A stretch of 64,000 nucleotides of DNA from Bin80 sp964291275 (GTDB taxonomy: Bacteria > Bacteroidota > Rhodothermia > Rhodothermales > Bin80): NCBI GenBank assembly GCA_964291275.2, contig OZ219799.1:1984001-2048000 (forward strand), in the 5' to 3' direction. The position numbers and the translations under genes were made by a program. Below the pieces are notes generated by a model. It was not told the origin of the DNA. It worked only from the letters and a program-made list of their open reading frames with translations, and searched no databases. This document shows positions 8,443 to 17,987 of this stretch, piece after piece. The stretch's first letter is position 1, and every line of letters starts with the position of its first letter.

Positions 8443-10065
8443 GTGCCTGCTATCGACAACCAGTTCAAAATGACACGGAAACTGATTCCCTACTCGGGAA
8501 TGAAGGGGGTGTCGCGGCTTTTTGCGGCATACGTCACGGACTACGGCCGACTATCTCCATATTATGCTGGGGACTGGCGCGAAGATAGAAGCTACGAGGC
8601 TGTTGCCCAAAACCTGACTACCAGCCCCATTGACCGGACCGTGCTGGTAGATGTGCTAGAAGAGCAAAACCTAGGCTGGAATAATGGCCATCTTGCGTCA
8701 CAACTACGTGATCCGCACTCACTGGCAGTAGTAACTGGCCAACAGGTAGGCATCTTCGGTGGGCCATTATACACGCTCTATAAGGCATTGACGGCCATTC
8801 GGTTGGCAGAGCGCCTGTCAATAATACTTGCGCGTCCCGTCATACCGGTTTTCTGGATAGAGGGGGGAGATCATGATCTTGATGAGGTCAAAGGCGTCCC
8901 TTTTCCTGGAAAACAGATATGGTATAAAGGGCATGAGCAGCCTGAGATTGGCAACCTTGGAAGCGTTGGACGTCTTGCCTTCAAAGAGGATATTGATCGG
9001 GTAGTCACCGAGCTCCGTGAGGTATTACCAGATACATCGTTTCTGGAGGATGTATTTGCTACTCATTATGCCGCCTATAGTCAGGGGGTAACGTTCACAG
9101 ATGCATTTGCACGCACGCTGACGTCTCTGTTAGGTAGCGGTTCGATAGTTTTTATGAACCCGGAGGATTGTCGACTCAAGCAGTTGGCAGCTCCTTTACT
9201 GAGGCGTGAGTTGAGAGAGTACAATACGACGCATGCTGCGCTGCAGGCAACCAGTGCGGCGCTTGAAAAGGACTACCATGCTCAGGTACATGTTAATCCA
9301 GGGAATGTATTCATGCTGAGTGATTCAGGGCGAGAGGCACTGGATCCAACAGGTAATGGCTACAAAGCGCGTTTCTCTGGAGGTATGATTCCGCTTGACG
9401 GGATCCAGAATATTTCTCCATGCAATCTTAGTCCCAATGTTGTTATGCGGCCGCTTGTGCAGGACTCGCTGCTTCCAACGGTAGCCTATGTAGCTGGGCC
9501 AGGTGAGATTGCCTATTTCGCCCAGTTCAAATCACTATACACCTGGGCGAAGCGTCCCATGCCCATCATTTTTCCGCGGGCAAGCCTGACGGTAATTGAA
9601 CCTCGAGTGGCAAAGCTCATGCAACGGCATGATCTATCGGCGGATGAACTGCGACATGAGACCTCTGAACTCATGCGCAGGCGCGTACTTGAGGGGACAG
9701 AACTTGAATATGCCTTTGAAAAAGCTGCAATCGCACTTGACACATGTGTGGATGGGTTGAGACCGGCTGTAACGGCAGTAGACTCAACATTGCGCCCTAC
9801 GGTGGAGGCGATGCGGACTCAGTGGGGCAAGGAGCTATCTAGACTACAACATCGTGCAGAGCGTGCAGAGAAGCGGCGTCATGAACAGATGCAGGCGCAA
9901 ATTGAACGTTGCAAACAGGCACTGTACCCGAGCGGCAGTTTCCAGGAACGCGTATTGCCGGCGCTCTACTATCTGGTTAAGTATGGCGAGGATTTTCTAG
10001 ATCAAGTGCGTTCGGGACTGGATATTGAGTCGACCTCACAGCACCAGTTGCTGACATTATCGTAG
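8443..10065 (+). CDS. bshC: Putative cysteine ligase BshC (bacillithiol biosynthesis)
   Basis: 540 residues, the usual length. BshC adds cysteine to glucosaminyl-malate to make bacillithiol, a low-molecular-weight thiol used by Firmicutes, Bacteroidota and Deinococci. The family core VVTGQQVGIFGGPLYTLYK is near residue 99, WIEGGDHDLDEV near 145 and AYVAGPGEIAYFAQ near 350. A coiled-coil helix occupies roughly 440-505. The start is a GTG at 8443, 9 bases after the nuclease stop; no closer ATG is in frame. Other bsh genes are not in the window. Confidence 0.92.
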   Translation: MPAIDNQFKMTRKLIPYSGMKGVSRLFAAYVTDYGRLSPYYAGDWREDRSYEAVAQNLTTSPIDRTVLVDVLEEQNLGWNNGHLASQLRDPHSLAVVTGQQVGIFGGPLYTLYKALTAIRLAERLSIILARPVIPVFWIEGGDHDLDEVKGVPFPGKQIWYKGHEQPEIGNLGSVGRLAFKEDIDRVVTELREVLPDTSFLEDVFATHYAAYSQGVTFTDAFARTLTSLLGSGSIVFMNPEDCRLKQLAAPLLRRELREYNTTHAALQATSAALEKDYHAQVHVNPGNVFMLSDSGREALDPTGNGYKARFSGGMIPLDGIQNISPCNLSPNVVMRPLVQDSLLPTVAYVAGPGEIAYFAQFKSLYTWAKRPMPIIFPRASLTVIEPRVAKLMQRHDLSADELRHETSELMRRRVLEGTELEYAFEKAAIALDTCVDGLRPAVTAVDSTLRPTVEAMRTQWGKELSRLQHRAERAEKRRHEQMQAQIERCKQALYPSGSFQERVLPALYYLVKYGEDFLDQVRSGLDIESTSQHQLLTLS

Positions 10066-10091
10066 GGAAGCCTCAATCGTTCTGGCTTCTC
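10065..10091. terminator. Putative bidirectional terminator hairpin after bshC
   Basis: An inverted repeat (GAAGCC at 10067-10072, GGCTTC at 10084-10089, extendable by two pairs) with an 11-base loop lies between convergent bshC and the sulfatase gene. No T-tract follows on either strand, so termination is an inference from position. Confidence 0.35.
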
Positions 10092-10177
10092 CGGTTGACT
10101 CGACGTATCGGGTATTACTACGTCATATTGATAAGGTTAGGCAGGCAAAAACTTGAGCTCGTTTACAGATCTGTGCT

Positions 10178-11569
10178 TCAGTGTGATCTTAGCGAGTCCA
10201 ATGTCGCCATCAGCGCTGAAGCAATATCTGGCCGGTTGTTGTATTGGTTTGTTGTCTCCCCTGGATCATCGTCTAGGTTATACAATTGGCGAGGAGAGTC
10301 ATCAGCAAGCGTATCAAATCTGGTAAAGCCGCCGGACCCTTTTCCATCAATTAGTTTCCAAGGGCCACGTCTGAGAGCAAGCATGCCGAGGATCGATTGA
10401 TGAACTGCTTCCTTACGAGTCCCGTTGTTGCCCATAAAGACAGGCAGCAGGCTAAAGCTGTCCTCGCCGCGAGTTTCGGCCCCAACTATATCTGCGAGTG
10501 TAGAAAAAAAGTCAGTGTGTACCGTGAGTTGATCAGTCATGGAGCCTGCCTCCACTACGCCGGGCCACTGAACGATCAAAGGAACCCGATGTCCACCTTC
10601 GTGGATATCTGCCTTCATCCCCCGCCAGGCAGAATTGGCTCGATGCTGAAAGCGCTCAATAAAGCCCGGTGGCCAGTAGGCGCCATTATCACTCGTCACG
10701 AACAGGAGTGTATTTTCCGTTTGGTTGCTTTCAGCCAAGGCAGAAGCTATTTGTCCAATGGCGTCATCCACCATCACTACAAAGTCACCATATTCACCTG
10801 CCTCACTAGTGCCGATGAAGTCTTCTGTGGGTAACCATGGCGTATGTGGTGCAGCTAGTGGGACATAAAGAAAGAATGGGGCATTTATTGAGGCTTGTGA
10901 TCGGATATAATCGGATGCTCGTCGAGCAATCTCGGGCAAAACGTCCGTATGGTTGAAATCGGCCGCAATGGCTCCCGATCGCCAGAAGGCCCCGGTGCAA
11001 CAGCCAACGGGATTCTCAGCATATTCTGTTGGGTGTCCAGTGACTTGTTCATTCTCAACCCAGACATAAGGTGCCATATCAAGCGAAGCGGGGATGCCGA
11101 AGAAATAATCAAATCCCAGTGAGCGCGGTCCTGGCACGAGCGGCTCGTCATAATTGGTAGGCGTTACACTTCCAAGGCCTAAGTGCCATTTGCCAATCGC
11201 AGCTGTATGGTATCCGGCGTCAGACATTATGTCGGCTACGGTGGTTCGGCTTGTATCAGCAATCAGTGGGGAGTAGCCATTTGTTACACCGGAAGTCAGC
11301 GACGGTAGTCTCCACGCATAGCGCCCCATCAGTAATGCGTATCGTGTGGGTGTACAAACCGCGGAAGGCGAGTGTGCATTTGTGAAGCGCATCCCTTGCG
11401 AGGCAATCGAGTCCATGTGTGGCGTAGGAATACGGGAATCTTCATTGTAGCTACCAAGATCACCGTAACCCATATCATCTGCCATGATGATTATCACGTT
11501 TGGGGGAGCGGGGCGATTGCAGCCCAGAAGAAAGAAAAAACCGGTCAGGAGGAGAATACTGCGATACAC
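10178..11569 (-). CDS. Arylsulfatase-family lipoprotein (formylglycine sulfatase)
   Basis: 463 residues. It is probably exported and lipid-anchored: the leader ends FFLLGC (Cys17). The N-terminal metal-binding IIMADDMGYGDLG (Asp31/Asp32) and the sulfatase signature CTPTR (Cys72, the residue oxidised to formylglycine, followed by x-P-x-R) are intact, as are GKWHLGLG near 124 and the SDNGA metal ligands near 295. It should hydrolyse a sulfate ester, perhaps of an algal or animal polysaccharide; the substrate is unknown. It is a clear paralogue of the sulfatase at 58009-59430, sharing DAHSPSAVCTPTRY-like and LVPGP segments. It is a single gene on the minus strand, convergent with bshC. Confidence 0.92.
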   Translation of the reverse strand: MYRSILLLTGFFFLLGCNRPAPPNVIIIMADDMGYGDLGSYNEDSRIPTPHMDSIASQGMRFTNAHSPSAVCTPTRYALLMGRYAWRLPSLTSGVTNGYSPLIADTSRTTVADIMSDAGYHTAAIGKWHLGLGSVTPTNYDEPLVPGPRSLGFDYFFGIPASLDMAPYVWVENEQVTGHPTEYAENPVGCCTGAFWRSGAIAADFNHTDVLPEIARRASDYIRSQASINAPFFLYVPLAAPHTPWLPTEDFIGTSEAGEYGDFVVMVDDAIGQIASALAESNQTENTLLFVTSDNGAYWPPGFIERFQHRANSAWRGMKADIHEGGHRVPLIVQWPGVVEAGSMTDQLTVHTDFFSTLADIVGAETRGEDSFSLLPVFMGNNGTRKEAVHQSILGMLALRRGPWKLIDGKGSGGFTRFDTLADDSPRQLYNLDDDPGETTNQYNNRPDIASALMATLDSLRSH

Positions 11570-12434
11570 GAAACTAATTTTCTGGTGAGGTTAGTACAGC
11601 TGGCAATAAAACTTCTGTTGGCGTCCAGAAGTTACGAAACGGAATACACATAGGGCAGCATTTACCCGCCAACGATGACGGATTTTGAACCTGGCCGACT
11701 GGAAACAGAGTGTAGTGTCAAAGTTAGTAGGAACCACACCTGAATCCAATAATGTTGACAACGATTGCGTTGTCAACATTTCTGTTGTGCATTATGCTTA
11801 CAGTTTCTTAATTGAAATGTCGCCCGAGATCATCTACCGGTCGCTGGGTAAGCAGCGGAAATTTCTTTGATAGAGAAGCTGATTTGAATATCCTGAGACA
11901 ACGCATTCAGGGCCACAAACATGTGATGCTAACAGGACAACGACGCATGGGAAAACCAGTGTTGCGCGAGAGATCGGACGGCAATTGAACTTATTGGGTG
12001 GAAATGGCTTCGCATGTTTTGCTCAAGGTTATTTCTGGCGATGATTTTCGTAAGGCCGCTCTGCACCCACTAATTGTCGCTCTGCGATTGGAGGCAGGTG
12101 AAACAATCCGGGCTCCCGAAGAGGTTCTTGAGGTTGCTACCATATACTTAAGGACATTAAAGAGAAAAGACTGAAGCTGGTTTGAAGCAATATCTTCTCT
12201 TGAGTGGGACATGTTTTCAAGAGCATCTTGCCTGATTAGTGAGATCATAGCACGCTCCCTTGAGCAACTAAGATTTCACATCTCCGCGAAGTTCAGTAGT
12301 ATAGAAGTATTAATGACATTTCCGATGATCTGGGATGTGGGGATGATAGAGTGTTGGCATCTGATAGCTTTTGCCCCTGATTGCATGCAGGGGTAAAGCT
12401 GGAGAGAAGACGTCGTTCCATAGCTCGTTTATTC
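11570..12434 (+). pseudogene. Decayed region with an AAA/NACHT-like ATPase remnant
   Basis: An 865-base stretch with no intact gene. From about 11857 one frame reads FFDREADLNILRQRIQG and VMLTGQRRMGK, a degenerate archaeal/bacterial-type P-loop ATPase start. The reading then shifts by one base within the Walker A lysine-threonine junction (near 11956), and the next frame continues TSVAREIGRQLNLLGGNG. The frameshift and later stops show the gene is dead. Further on (about 12034-12172) a separate open stretch reads GDDFRKAALHPLIVALRLEAG and ends at a stop; I do not recognise it. The rest holds nothing I can identify. Confidence 0.5.
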
Positions 12435-13790
12435 ATGACTGATCCATACGTACGATCTGAACAGACGGTCAAAGCTCCACCGAGGAGCTTTCGTACGCGG
12501 TTACGCTTTTTGGGGCCGGGATTCATTCTGTCTGCTTCAATAGTAGGCAGCGGAGAACTTATAGCAACCACCCGTTTGGGAGCCGAAGCTGGATGGGTAA
12601 CGCTTTGGGTAATATTGGTGAGCTGCCTTGTAAAGGTTGCTGTGCAACTCGAGTTCGGACGCCACACCATCTTCTACGGGGAAACGACGATGAAAGCATT
12701 TAGTCGTTTGCCAGGTCCCCGCATTGGGCGTACCCACTGGTCAATCTGGACATGGATGCTGCTTATGGTCGTCAAACTCTTGCAGGTTGGGGGCATCGTG
12801 GGAGGAACAGCACTGGTACTGCACCTGGTGTTGCCCCAAGTTCCTTTATGGGTGTGGTGTTACGCTACCGCATTCGTAGTCTCGGTGATCATTTACAGGG
12901 GACACTATAAGCCCATTGAAAGTGTGTCCGTGATAATGATAGGTCTTTTCACACTTCTTACGCTGGCGTCCGTGGTTGCTGTGCAGTTCACGGATTACAG
13001 GTTTAGTGCGATCGATCTGGCAAGTGGCTTCCTGTTTGAGCTTCCCCCTGAAATGGTACTGATTGTCATTGGAGCGTTTGGTATCACTGGTGTAGGAGGT
13101 GACGAAATCATGGGCTACAACTACTGGCTTCTTGAAAAAGGGTACGCTGCCTGGACGGGACCGAAAGAAGACACCAGAGCATGGGCTGCAAGGGCGAATG
13201 GCTGGGTGCGTGTAATGACGCTGGATGCGCTCTTATCCATGGTAGTGTACACGCTTATGACAGCGGCATTCTATGTGCTGGGGGTAGCTATCCTGCATCA
13301 GCAGGGTCTCTTGCCCGAGGGCATGGAGTTAGTGACGACACTTTCTCAGATGTACACACAGAGTCTGGGTTCCTGGGCGGGAACGATGTTTCTTGTCGGC
13401 GCTTTCGTGGTGTTGTTTTCGACGCTGTTTGGCGCACTGGCACTTTGGACTCGGTTATTTTCAGATGCATTTTCACAGGTGGGTTGGCTTGACTACTTGA
13501 ACCCGGTTCAGCGCCATCGGGCGATTGCACTCGTAGCCTGGATTGTTCCAATATTGTGGGCAACGTTGTTTCTGTTGGTAAGGCTACCCACGTTAATGGT
13601 GATCATTGGGGGTGTTGCAGGAACGGGAATTCTCGTTATTGTAGTGGTTGCGGTCATACACTTCCGTTGCTGGCGGACTCCGCCTGAGCTACGTCCCTCT
13701 AAGTTCTATGACGTTTGGCTCTGGGTGAGCATACTGGTCGTTGCCGGCGTGGCTCTGTACAGCACCATTCAGGTGTTGCAGCCACACTAA
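12435..13790 (+). CDS. Nramp-superfamily transporter lacking the canonical metal-site motifs
   Basis: 451 residues from the ATG at 12435, with about 11 hydrophobic segments in the LeuT-like Nramp arrangement. The segment FLGPGFILSASIVGSGELI corresponds to transmembrane helix 1, but the metal-binding Asp-Pro-Gly-Asn of true Nramp/MntH proteins is replaced by Gly-Ser-Gly-Glu. In helix 6 the Met-Pro-His motif is absent and the sequence reads GITGVGGDEIMGYNYW. Family membership is clear, but Mn/Fe transport cannot be assumed; the acidic residues in both helices could bind another cation. An upstream in-frame start at 12381 would add 18 basic residues and is less likely. Its TAA overlaps the TAG of the convergent mscS. 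Confidence 0.8.
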   Translation: MTDPYVRSEQTVKAPPRSFRTRLRFLGPGFILSASIVGSGELIATTRLGAEAGWVTLWVILVSCLVKVAVQLEFGRHTIFYGETTMKAFSRLPGPRIGRTHWSIWTWMLLMVVKLLQVGGIVGGTALVLHLVLPQVPLWVWCYATAFVVSVIIYRGHYKPIESVSVIMIGLFTLLTLASVVAVQFTDYRFSAIDLASGFLFELPPEMVLIVIGAFGITGVGGDEIMGYNYWLLEKGYAAWTGPKEDTRAWAARANGWVRVMTLDALLSMVVYTLMTAAFYVLGVAILHQQGLLPEGMELVTTLSQMYTQSLGSWAGTMFLVGAFVVLFSTLFGALALWTRLFSDAFSQVGWLDYLNPVQRHRAIALVAWIVPILWATLFLLVRLPTLMVIIGGVAGTGILVIVVVAVIHFRCWRTPPELRPSKFYDVWLWVSILVVAGVALYSTIQVLQPH

Positions 13791-14779
13791 TCCTGAATCA
13801 GCTGAATGTGTGGGAACGGGATTTCGATATTAGCCTGGCGCAGCGCCTCTCTAATGGCTTCGGTGTAGTAGTAAATAATCTGACGTTCTTTCTTCGGATT
13901 GGCAACATAAACCCAAAGTCTCATATCTACACTGCTGTCATTCAAGGCGGTCACCACGACTGTTGGGGTTGGATCCTCCATCAGACGTGGATCGTCCTCG
14001 GTGAGCCTGAGAATCACTTCACGGGCTTGTTGTGGGTGCTCCTTATAAGCGATCGAGAAAGGGATCTCAATTCGAAGTGCATCTGCAATTGTGTGATTGA
14101 GTATTCGTTCGTTGGCCATCTGCTGGTTTGGCACCACTAAGATCTCGTTCTTTGGTGTTCGCAGGCGTGTTGTGCGTAATGTGATCTTTTCAACCACACA
14201 GTAGATGTCGTTTACAATCAGAGTATCACCGATCTGGAAAGCTTTATCTGTTAGAATATTAACCCCTGAGAGGATATTTTCAACTGTATCCCGGGCTGCA
14301 AATCCAAAGGCGATACCGGCAACACCTATGCCGGCTATCAGCGCCGCAAGATTAATTCCTAGTGTCTGCAAGACAGTTATACCAATCAGAATCAGTGCAA
14401 GGAGTCGGAATCCCTGCATCAGCAGGGTTTGCAGGCCGGTTTGGACGACATTACTTTTGCGGAGAATTCGGCGCAGCAGGTTCTGAAGGACACGATAGCC
14501 TGTATAAAAAACAACCAGAACTAGGAATGCTGCAACAATTTTAGGCCAAAGATTCCCGAAGGCAACTGCCAAATCCAACGTCATAACATCCCAGGCTTCC
14601 GAAAATCGACCTTCGGCAATGAGGAGGCCTGCGTCCACAAGATCCTGTGTAAGATTTCCGATTGTCTCCGAAGTTGTATTCCGAGCACTGGCTACCTGTA
14701 TGGAGTCGCTTGCGCTCAGCGTCGTATCGGCTACCTGCGTTGTGTCTTGGGATTGTATGTTTGCAGGAGCAACTTGCAT
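13787..14779 (-). CDS. mscS: MscS-family small-conductance mechanosensitive channel
   Basis: 330 residues. A long, polar, Ser/Thr-rich N terminus (1-75) precedes three transmembrane helices. The pore helix is AALIAGIGVAGIAFGFAARD (about 164-183) with the Gly/Ala packing typical of MscS helix 3. It is followed by the beta domain (FQIGDTLIV, VVPNQQMANERI) and an alpha/beta cytoplasmic vestibule. Such channels release solutes on hypo-osmotic shock. The ATG overlaps the folD stop by one base (TGATG), so folD-mscS is an operon. Confidence 0.9.
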   Translation of the reverse strand: MQVAPANIQSQDTTQVADTTLSASDSIQVASARNTTSETIGNLTQDLVDAGLLIAEGRFSEAWDVMTLDLAVAFGNLWPKIVAAFLVLVVFYTGYRVLQNLLRRILRKSNVVQTGLQTLLMQGFRLLALILIGITVLQTLGINLAALIAGIGVAGIAFGFAARDTVENILSGVNILTDKAFQIGDTLIVNDIYCVVEKITLRTTRLRTPKNEILVVPNQQMANERILNHTIADALRIEIPFSIAYKEHPQQAREVILRLTEDDPRLMEDPTPTVVVTALNDSSVDMRLWVYVANPKKERQIIYYYTEAIREALRQANIEIPFPHIQLIQD

Positions 14780-15651
14780 CAGCTAAGCAATTTTGCTGCG
14801 GTCATCGTGTTTTTCAAGAGCATGGCGATTGTCATTGGTCCTACACCACCTGGAACTGGAGTAATGTAGCCTGCTAATTCTTTAGCAGCGCTATAGTCCA
14901 CATCACCGGTAAGATAATATCCTCTTTTACGTGTTGGGGTTTCAACTCTGTTGATTCCCACATCTATTACAGCTGCTCCCAGCTTAATCATATCGGCGGA
15001 TACAAAATGTCTACGACCGATTGCGGCTACGAGGATGTCGGCTGTTCGGCAAATTTCGGGCAGGTTTTGTGTTCGGCTGTGGCAAACGGTAACCGTTGAG
15101 TTGTTTTCTTTTCGCAGCAACAGGCTAGCCAGTGGGCGTCCAACCAAATGCGATCGCCCAAGAATTACTGCATGCTGCCCTTCGGTGGGGATATTTGAGC
15201 GGTGCAGCAGCTCTACAATTCCGGCTGGTGTGCAAGGTACAAAGCCTAGTGAATCGGTAACTAACCTACCAGCATTCACGGTATGCAGACCATCTACATC
15301 CTTATCCGGATTCAGAGCAGCAATAATACGTGACGAATCAAGGTGGCCAGGAAGGGGGAGCTGTACCAGTATTCCGCTTACGTGAGGGCTGTCGTTTAAG
15401 TCTTGAATGACGGAGAGTAGGGCCTTTTCGGATATGCTAGCGTCAAATTGTAGCGTATCGCCTGCAATTCCAACATCCTGACTTGCCTTGATCTTTCCTC
15501 GAACGTACGAAGCCGACGCGGGGTTGTCGCCAACCAGTACCACTGCAAGATAGGGGGGGGCATATCCTTTGGACGTCCATGCTGCAACCTCTTCTCGCAC
15601 TTCACTGCGCACTTCGGCCGCGATGGCCTTTCCGTCGATTATTGTAGCCAC
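14779..15651 (-). CDS. folD: Bifunctional methylenetetrahydrofolate dehydrogenase/cyclohydrolase
   Basis: 290 residues. It interconverts 5,10-methylene-THF and 10-formyl-THF. Signature segments include ASASYVRGKIKAS (the catalytic YxxxK), the GILVQLPLPGHL segment, PDKDVDGLH, the NADP-binding VILGRSHLVGRPLASLLL and the C-terminal PVPGGVGPMTIAMLLKNT. First gene of a two-gene minus-strand operon with mscS; divergent from the TonB receptor gene, sharing an 83-base intergenic region. Confidence 0.96.
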   Translation of the reverse strand: MATIIDGKAIAAEVRSEVREEVAAWTSKGYAPPYLAVVLVGDNPASASYVRGKIKASQDVGIAGDTLQFDASISEKALLSVIQDLNDSPHVSGILVQLPLPGHLDSSRIIAALNPDKDVDGLHTVNAGRLVTDSLGFVPCTPAGIVELLHRSNIPTEGQHAVILGRSHLVGRPLASLLLRKENNSTVTVCHSRTQNLPEICRTADILVAAIGRRHFVSADMIKLGAAVIDVGINRVETPTRKRGYYLTGDVDYSAAKELAGYITPVPGGVGPMTIAMLLKNTMTAAKLLS

Positions 15652-15734
15652 GTTAAATGTAGTTTTCTGATGGAAGGTGCCTCCGTTGAACGCTGAAGGT
15701 CCAAGATGGTAACAATCGCAAGCTACGTTCTGGC

Positions 15735-17987
15735 ATGGCTATGTGCCGAATCCTCTTTTTACTGGTTATTGCAGTATTCTCTGCGTTACCTGCGGTTTCA
15801 CAGATTTTGCGTGGATTTGTTACGGAAGCCATTAGCGGTGAACCTTTGGAGGGCGTTAACGTGGTGCTGTATGGAGAGGGAGAAATCTCGTTTGGTGCCG
15901 CAACGGACAGCGATGGGTTCTATCTGTTGCCACGCCTGACACCGGGAAAATATGTTTTACGCACCACGTACGTAGGATACGTCACCTACGTAGATTCTTT
16001 GGACATTACGCCGGGTCAGGAAATACGTCAGTTGGATATTACGTTGGAAGAAGATGAGTTCTTGTTGCAGCAACTCACGATAGTCGACAATGCAGGCGGA
16101 AGTGCGACTGTGCTGGGCGCAGGTACTGAGCGCATTACTCCCGCTGCGATTGAGCGTGTTCCGATGCCGGACGTTGCAGCCGATCTGTCTGCCTATCTCG
16201 CTACATTGCCTGGTGTTGTACTTGTGGGAGACCAGGGAGGACAGTTTTATGTGCGAGGCGGCGAGCCAACACAGAATCTGGTGTTGCTTGACGGTATGCT
16301 GATCTATCAGCCATTTCATATTCTCAGCTACTACACTGCTTTCCCATCGGAGGTATTGCGGAGTGTTGACTTACATGCAGGCGGGTTTGGTCCGCAGTTT
16401 GGAGGAAGAATTTCTAGCGTAGTGGACGCTTGGAGCCGCAATGGAAATAATAGTCGGTTCGCGGCCTCTGGTTCGGTTTCCCCGTTTCTTGTCGGTACGC
16501 AGGTGGAAGGGCCCATTGTACCGGGAGGACGTTTTACGATGATTGCCTCCGCGCGGCAGTCGGTTGTTGAAGATGCTGCGGCGAGCGTGATTGGGCAGGA
16601 CATCCCATTGCTTTTTCACGATCTGTTTGCCAAGATTCACGGAAGACCCAACAGAAATGGCCGTGTTTCAGTCAGTGCGATCAAAACTTATGACCGTGGA
16701 CGTGTAGGGGGTACGAGAGGTGTTGGTGCCCCGGATGAAGTGCGGTGGTGGAATGATGCTGTGGGCGGGCGCTACCTATTTTTGCCGGGCAATCTGCCGG
16801 TTTTGGCAGAGTTTCTGATATCATGGTCAGGTCACACCATGCAGTTGGGGCCAAGCGAAGACCTAATCAGGACCTCGACCACTAGTCGGATAAATATGGA
16901 GGCTAACGTGACACACTATTCTCGTAGGGGTGATTTGCATTGGGGACTTTTTGCACGTTCGTTGACACTCAAGAGCGAACTGGGCGGGTTATACCAAAAT
17001 CTTGACCTTAAAACCGAGTATGTAACCGAAGCGGGTATATATGCTGCCCCCGAATTTAAGCTTACCTCTAGCACATCGGTCTCACCGGGTTTAAGGATTC
17101 ATCATTTTCCCAGCAAGAGCCGCGTGATTCTTGAACCTCGCCTGCGTGCAAAATCTGCCTGGGGCGACAACGAATTCAGCGCTGCCGCGGGCCTGTACCA
17201 TCAGGAACTCGTCGGTATCAATGATCGAAGAGATGCAGCTAGCGTGTTTACGGCATGGACTGCAGTACCGGTAGGAGATATTCCGCAGGCGCTGCACATT
17301 CTAATGGGATACAGGAGGACGATTGCAGAGGGGATGACCGTTGTGACGGATGTGTATTATAAACGCATGAGCAATCTGTATATCGCAGAATGGACTGCTC
17401 GTCCGCGTCTGACCACCAAGCTCCAGCAGGCTGACGGGCGTGTACTGGGGCTTGATCTGCGGTTGGAGTATTCGCGCGCCCCCTACTATGCGTACATCAA
17501 CTACGGTTTGGCTTCTACAGAGTATGAAGCCATGCAATCTGAACTGGTGCACTGGTTTGACGAAGTTTCCTACAAATATCGCCCTGCACATGACCGGAGG
17601 CATCAGATAAACGCGATGTTTTCGACAAGTATGTACGGTTTTGATATTTCATTTCGATGGCAGTTTGGATCGGGGCGTCCATTTAATCGGGCCTATGGAT
17701 TTGACGGGTTTCTGCTCATGGACGGTTCTGTTAACGTATTTACTGAGGCGGGCGAGCGACGTGTGGTCTATGAACGCCCCTTTAACGGAATTTTGCCGGC
17801 CTATCATCGGCTTGATGCTTCTGTGAACCGCGCTTTCCAGATAGGTTTCTCAAGGGTAACACTACAGGCAAGTGTGATCAACGTGTACGATCGTGCCAAT
17901 GTCTTCTATTTGGATGTTTTTACACTTGAGCGGTCTGATCAGTTACCGCTCATTCCATCTGTTGGGATTAAGGTTGATTTGCCATGA
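15735..17987 (+). CDS. TonB-dependent receptor with carboxypeptidase-regulatory-like domain (no STN)
   Basis: 750 residues. A signal peptide (about 1-23) is followed by a CarboxypepD_reg-like domain at about 24-110 (GFVTEAISGEPLEGVNVVL), a plug (VRGGEPTQNLVLLDGM near 172-187) and a C-terminal barrel. Unlike the receptor at the window start it has no STN domain, so it probably does not signal through an anti-sigma factor. Its stop overlaps the start of a DUF4249-like lipoprotein by four bases. An alternative start at 15741 would remove two residues. Substrate unknown. Confidence 0.9.
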   Translation: MAMCRILFLLVIAVFSALPAVSQILRGFVTEAISGEPLEGVNVVLYGEGEISFGAATDSDGFYLLPRLTPGKYVLRTTYVGYVTYVDSLDITPGQEIRQLDITLEEDEFLLQQLTIVDNAGGSATVLGAGTERITPAAIERVPMPDVAADLSAYLATLPGVVLVGDQGGQFYVRGGEPTQNLVLLDGMLIYQPFHILSYYTAFPSEVLRSVDLHAGGFGPQFGGRISSVVDAWSRNGNNSRFAASGSVSPFLVGTQVEGPIVPGGRFTMIASARQSVVEDAAASVIGQDIPLLFHDLFAKIHGRPNRNGRVSVSAIKTYDRGRVGGTRGVGAPDEVRWWNDAVGGRYLFLPGNLPVLAEFLISWSGHTMQLGPSEDLIRTSTTSRINMEANVTHYSRRGDLHWGLFARSLTLKSELGGLYQNLDLKTEYVTEAGIYAAPEFKLTSSTSVSPGLRIHHFPSKSRVILEPRLRAKSAWGDNEFSAAAGLYHQELVGINDRRDAASVFTAWTAVPVGDIPQALHILMGYRRTIAEGMTVVTDVYYKRMSNLYIAEWTARPRLTTKLQQADGRVLGLDLRLEYSRAPYYAYINYGLASTEYEAMQSELVHWFDEVSYKYRPAHDRRHQINAMFSTSMYGFDISFRWQFGSGRPFNRAYGFDGFLLMDGSVNVFTEAGERRVVYERPFNGILPAYHRLDASVNRAFQIGFSRVTLQASVINVYDRANVFYLDVFTLERSDQLPLIPSVGIKVDLP

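Noticed and set aside
10397..10834. 145-codon plus-strand frame inside the first sulfatase
   Set aside because: Antisense shadow of a gene with intact catalytic motifs.
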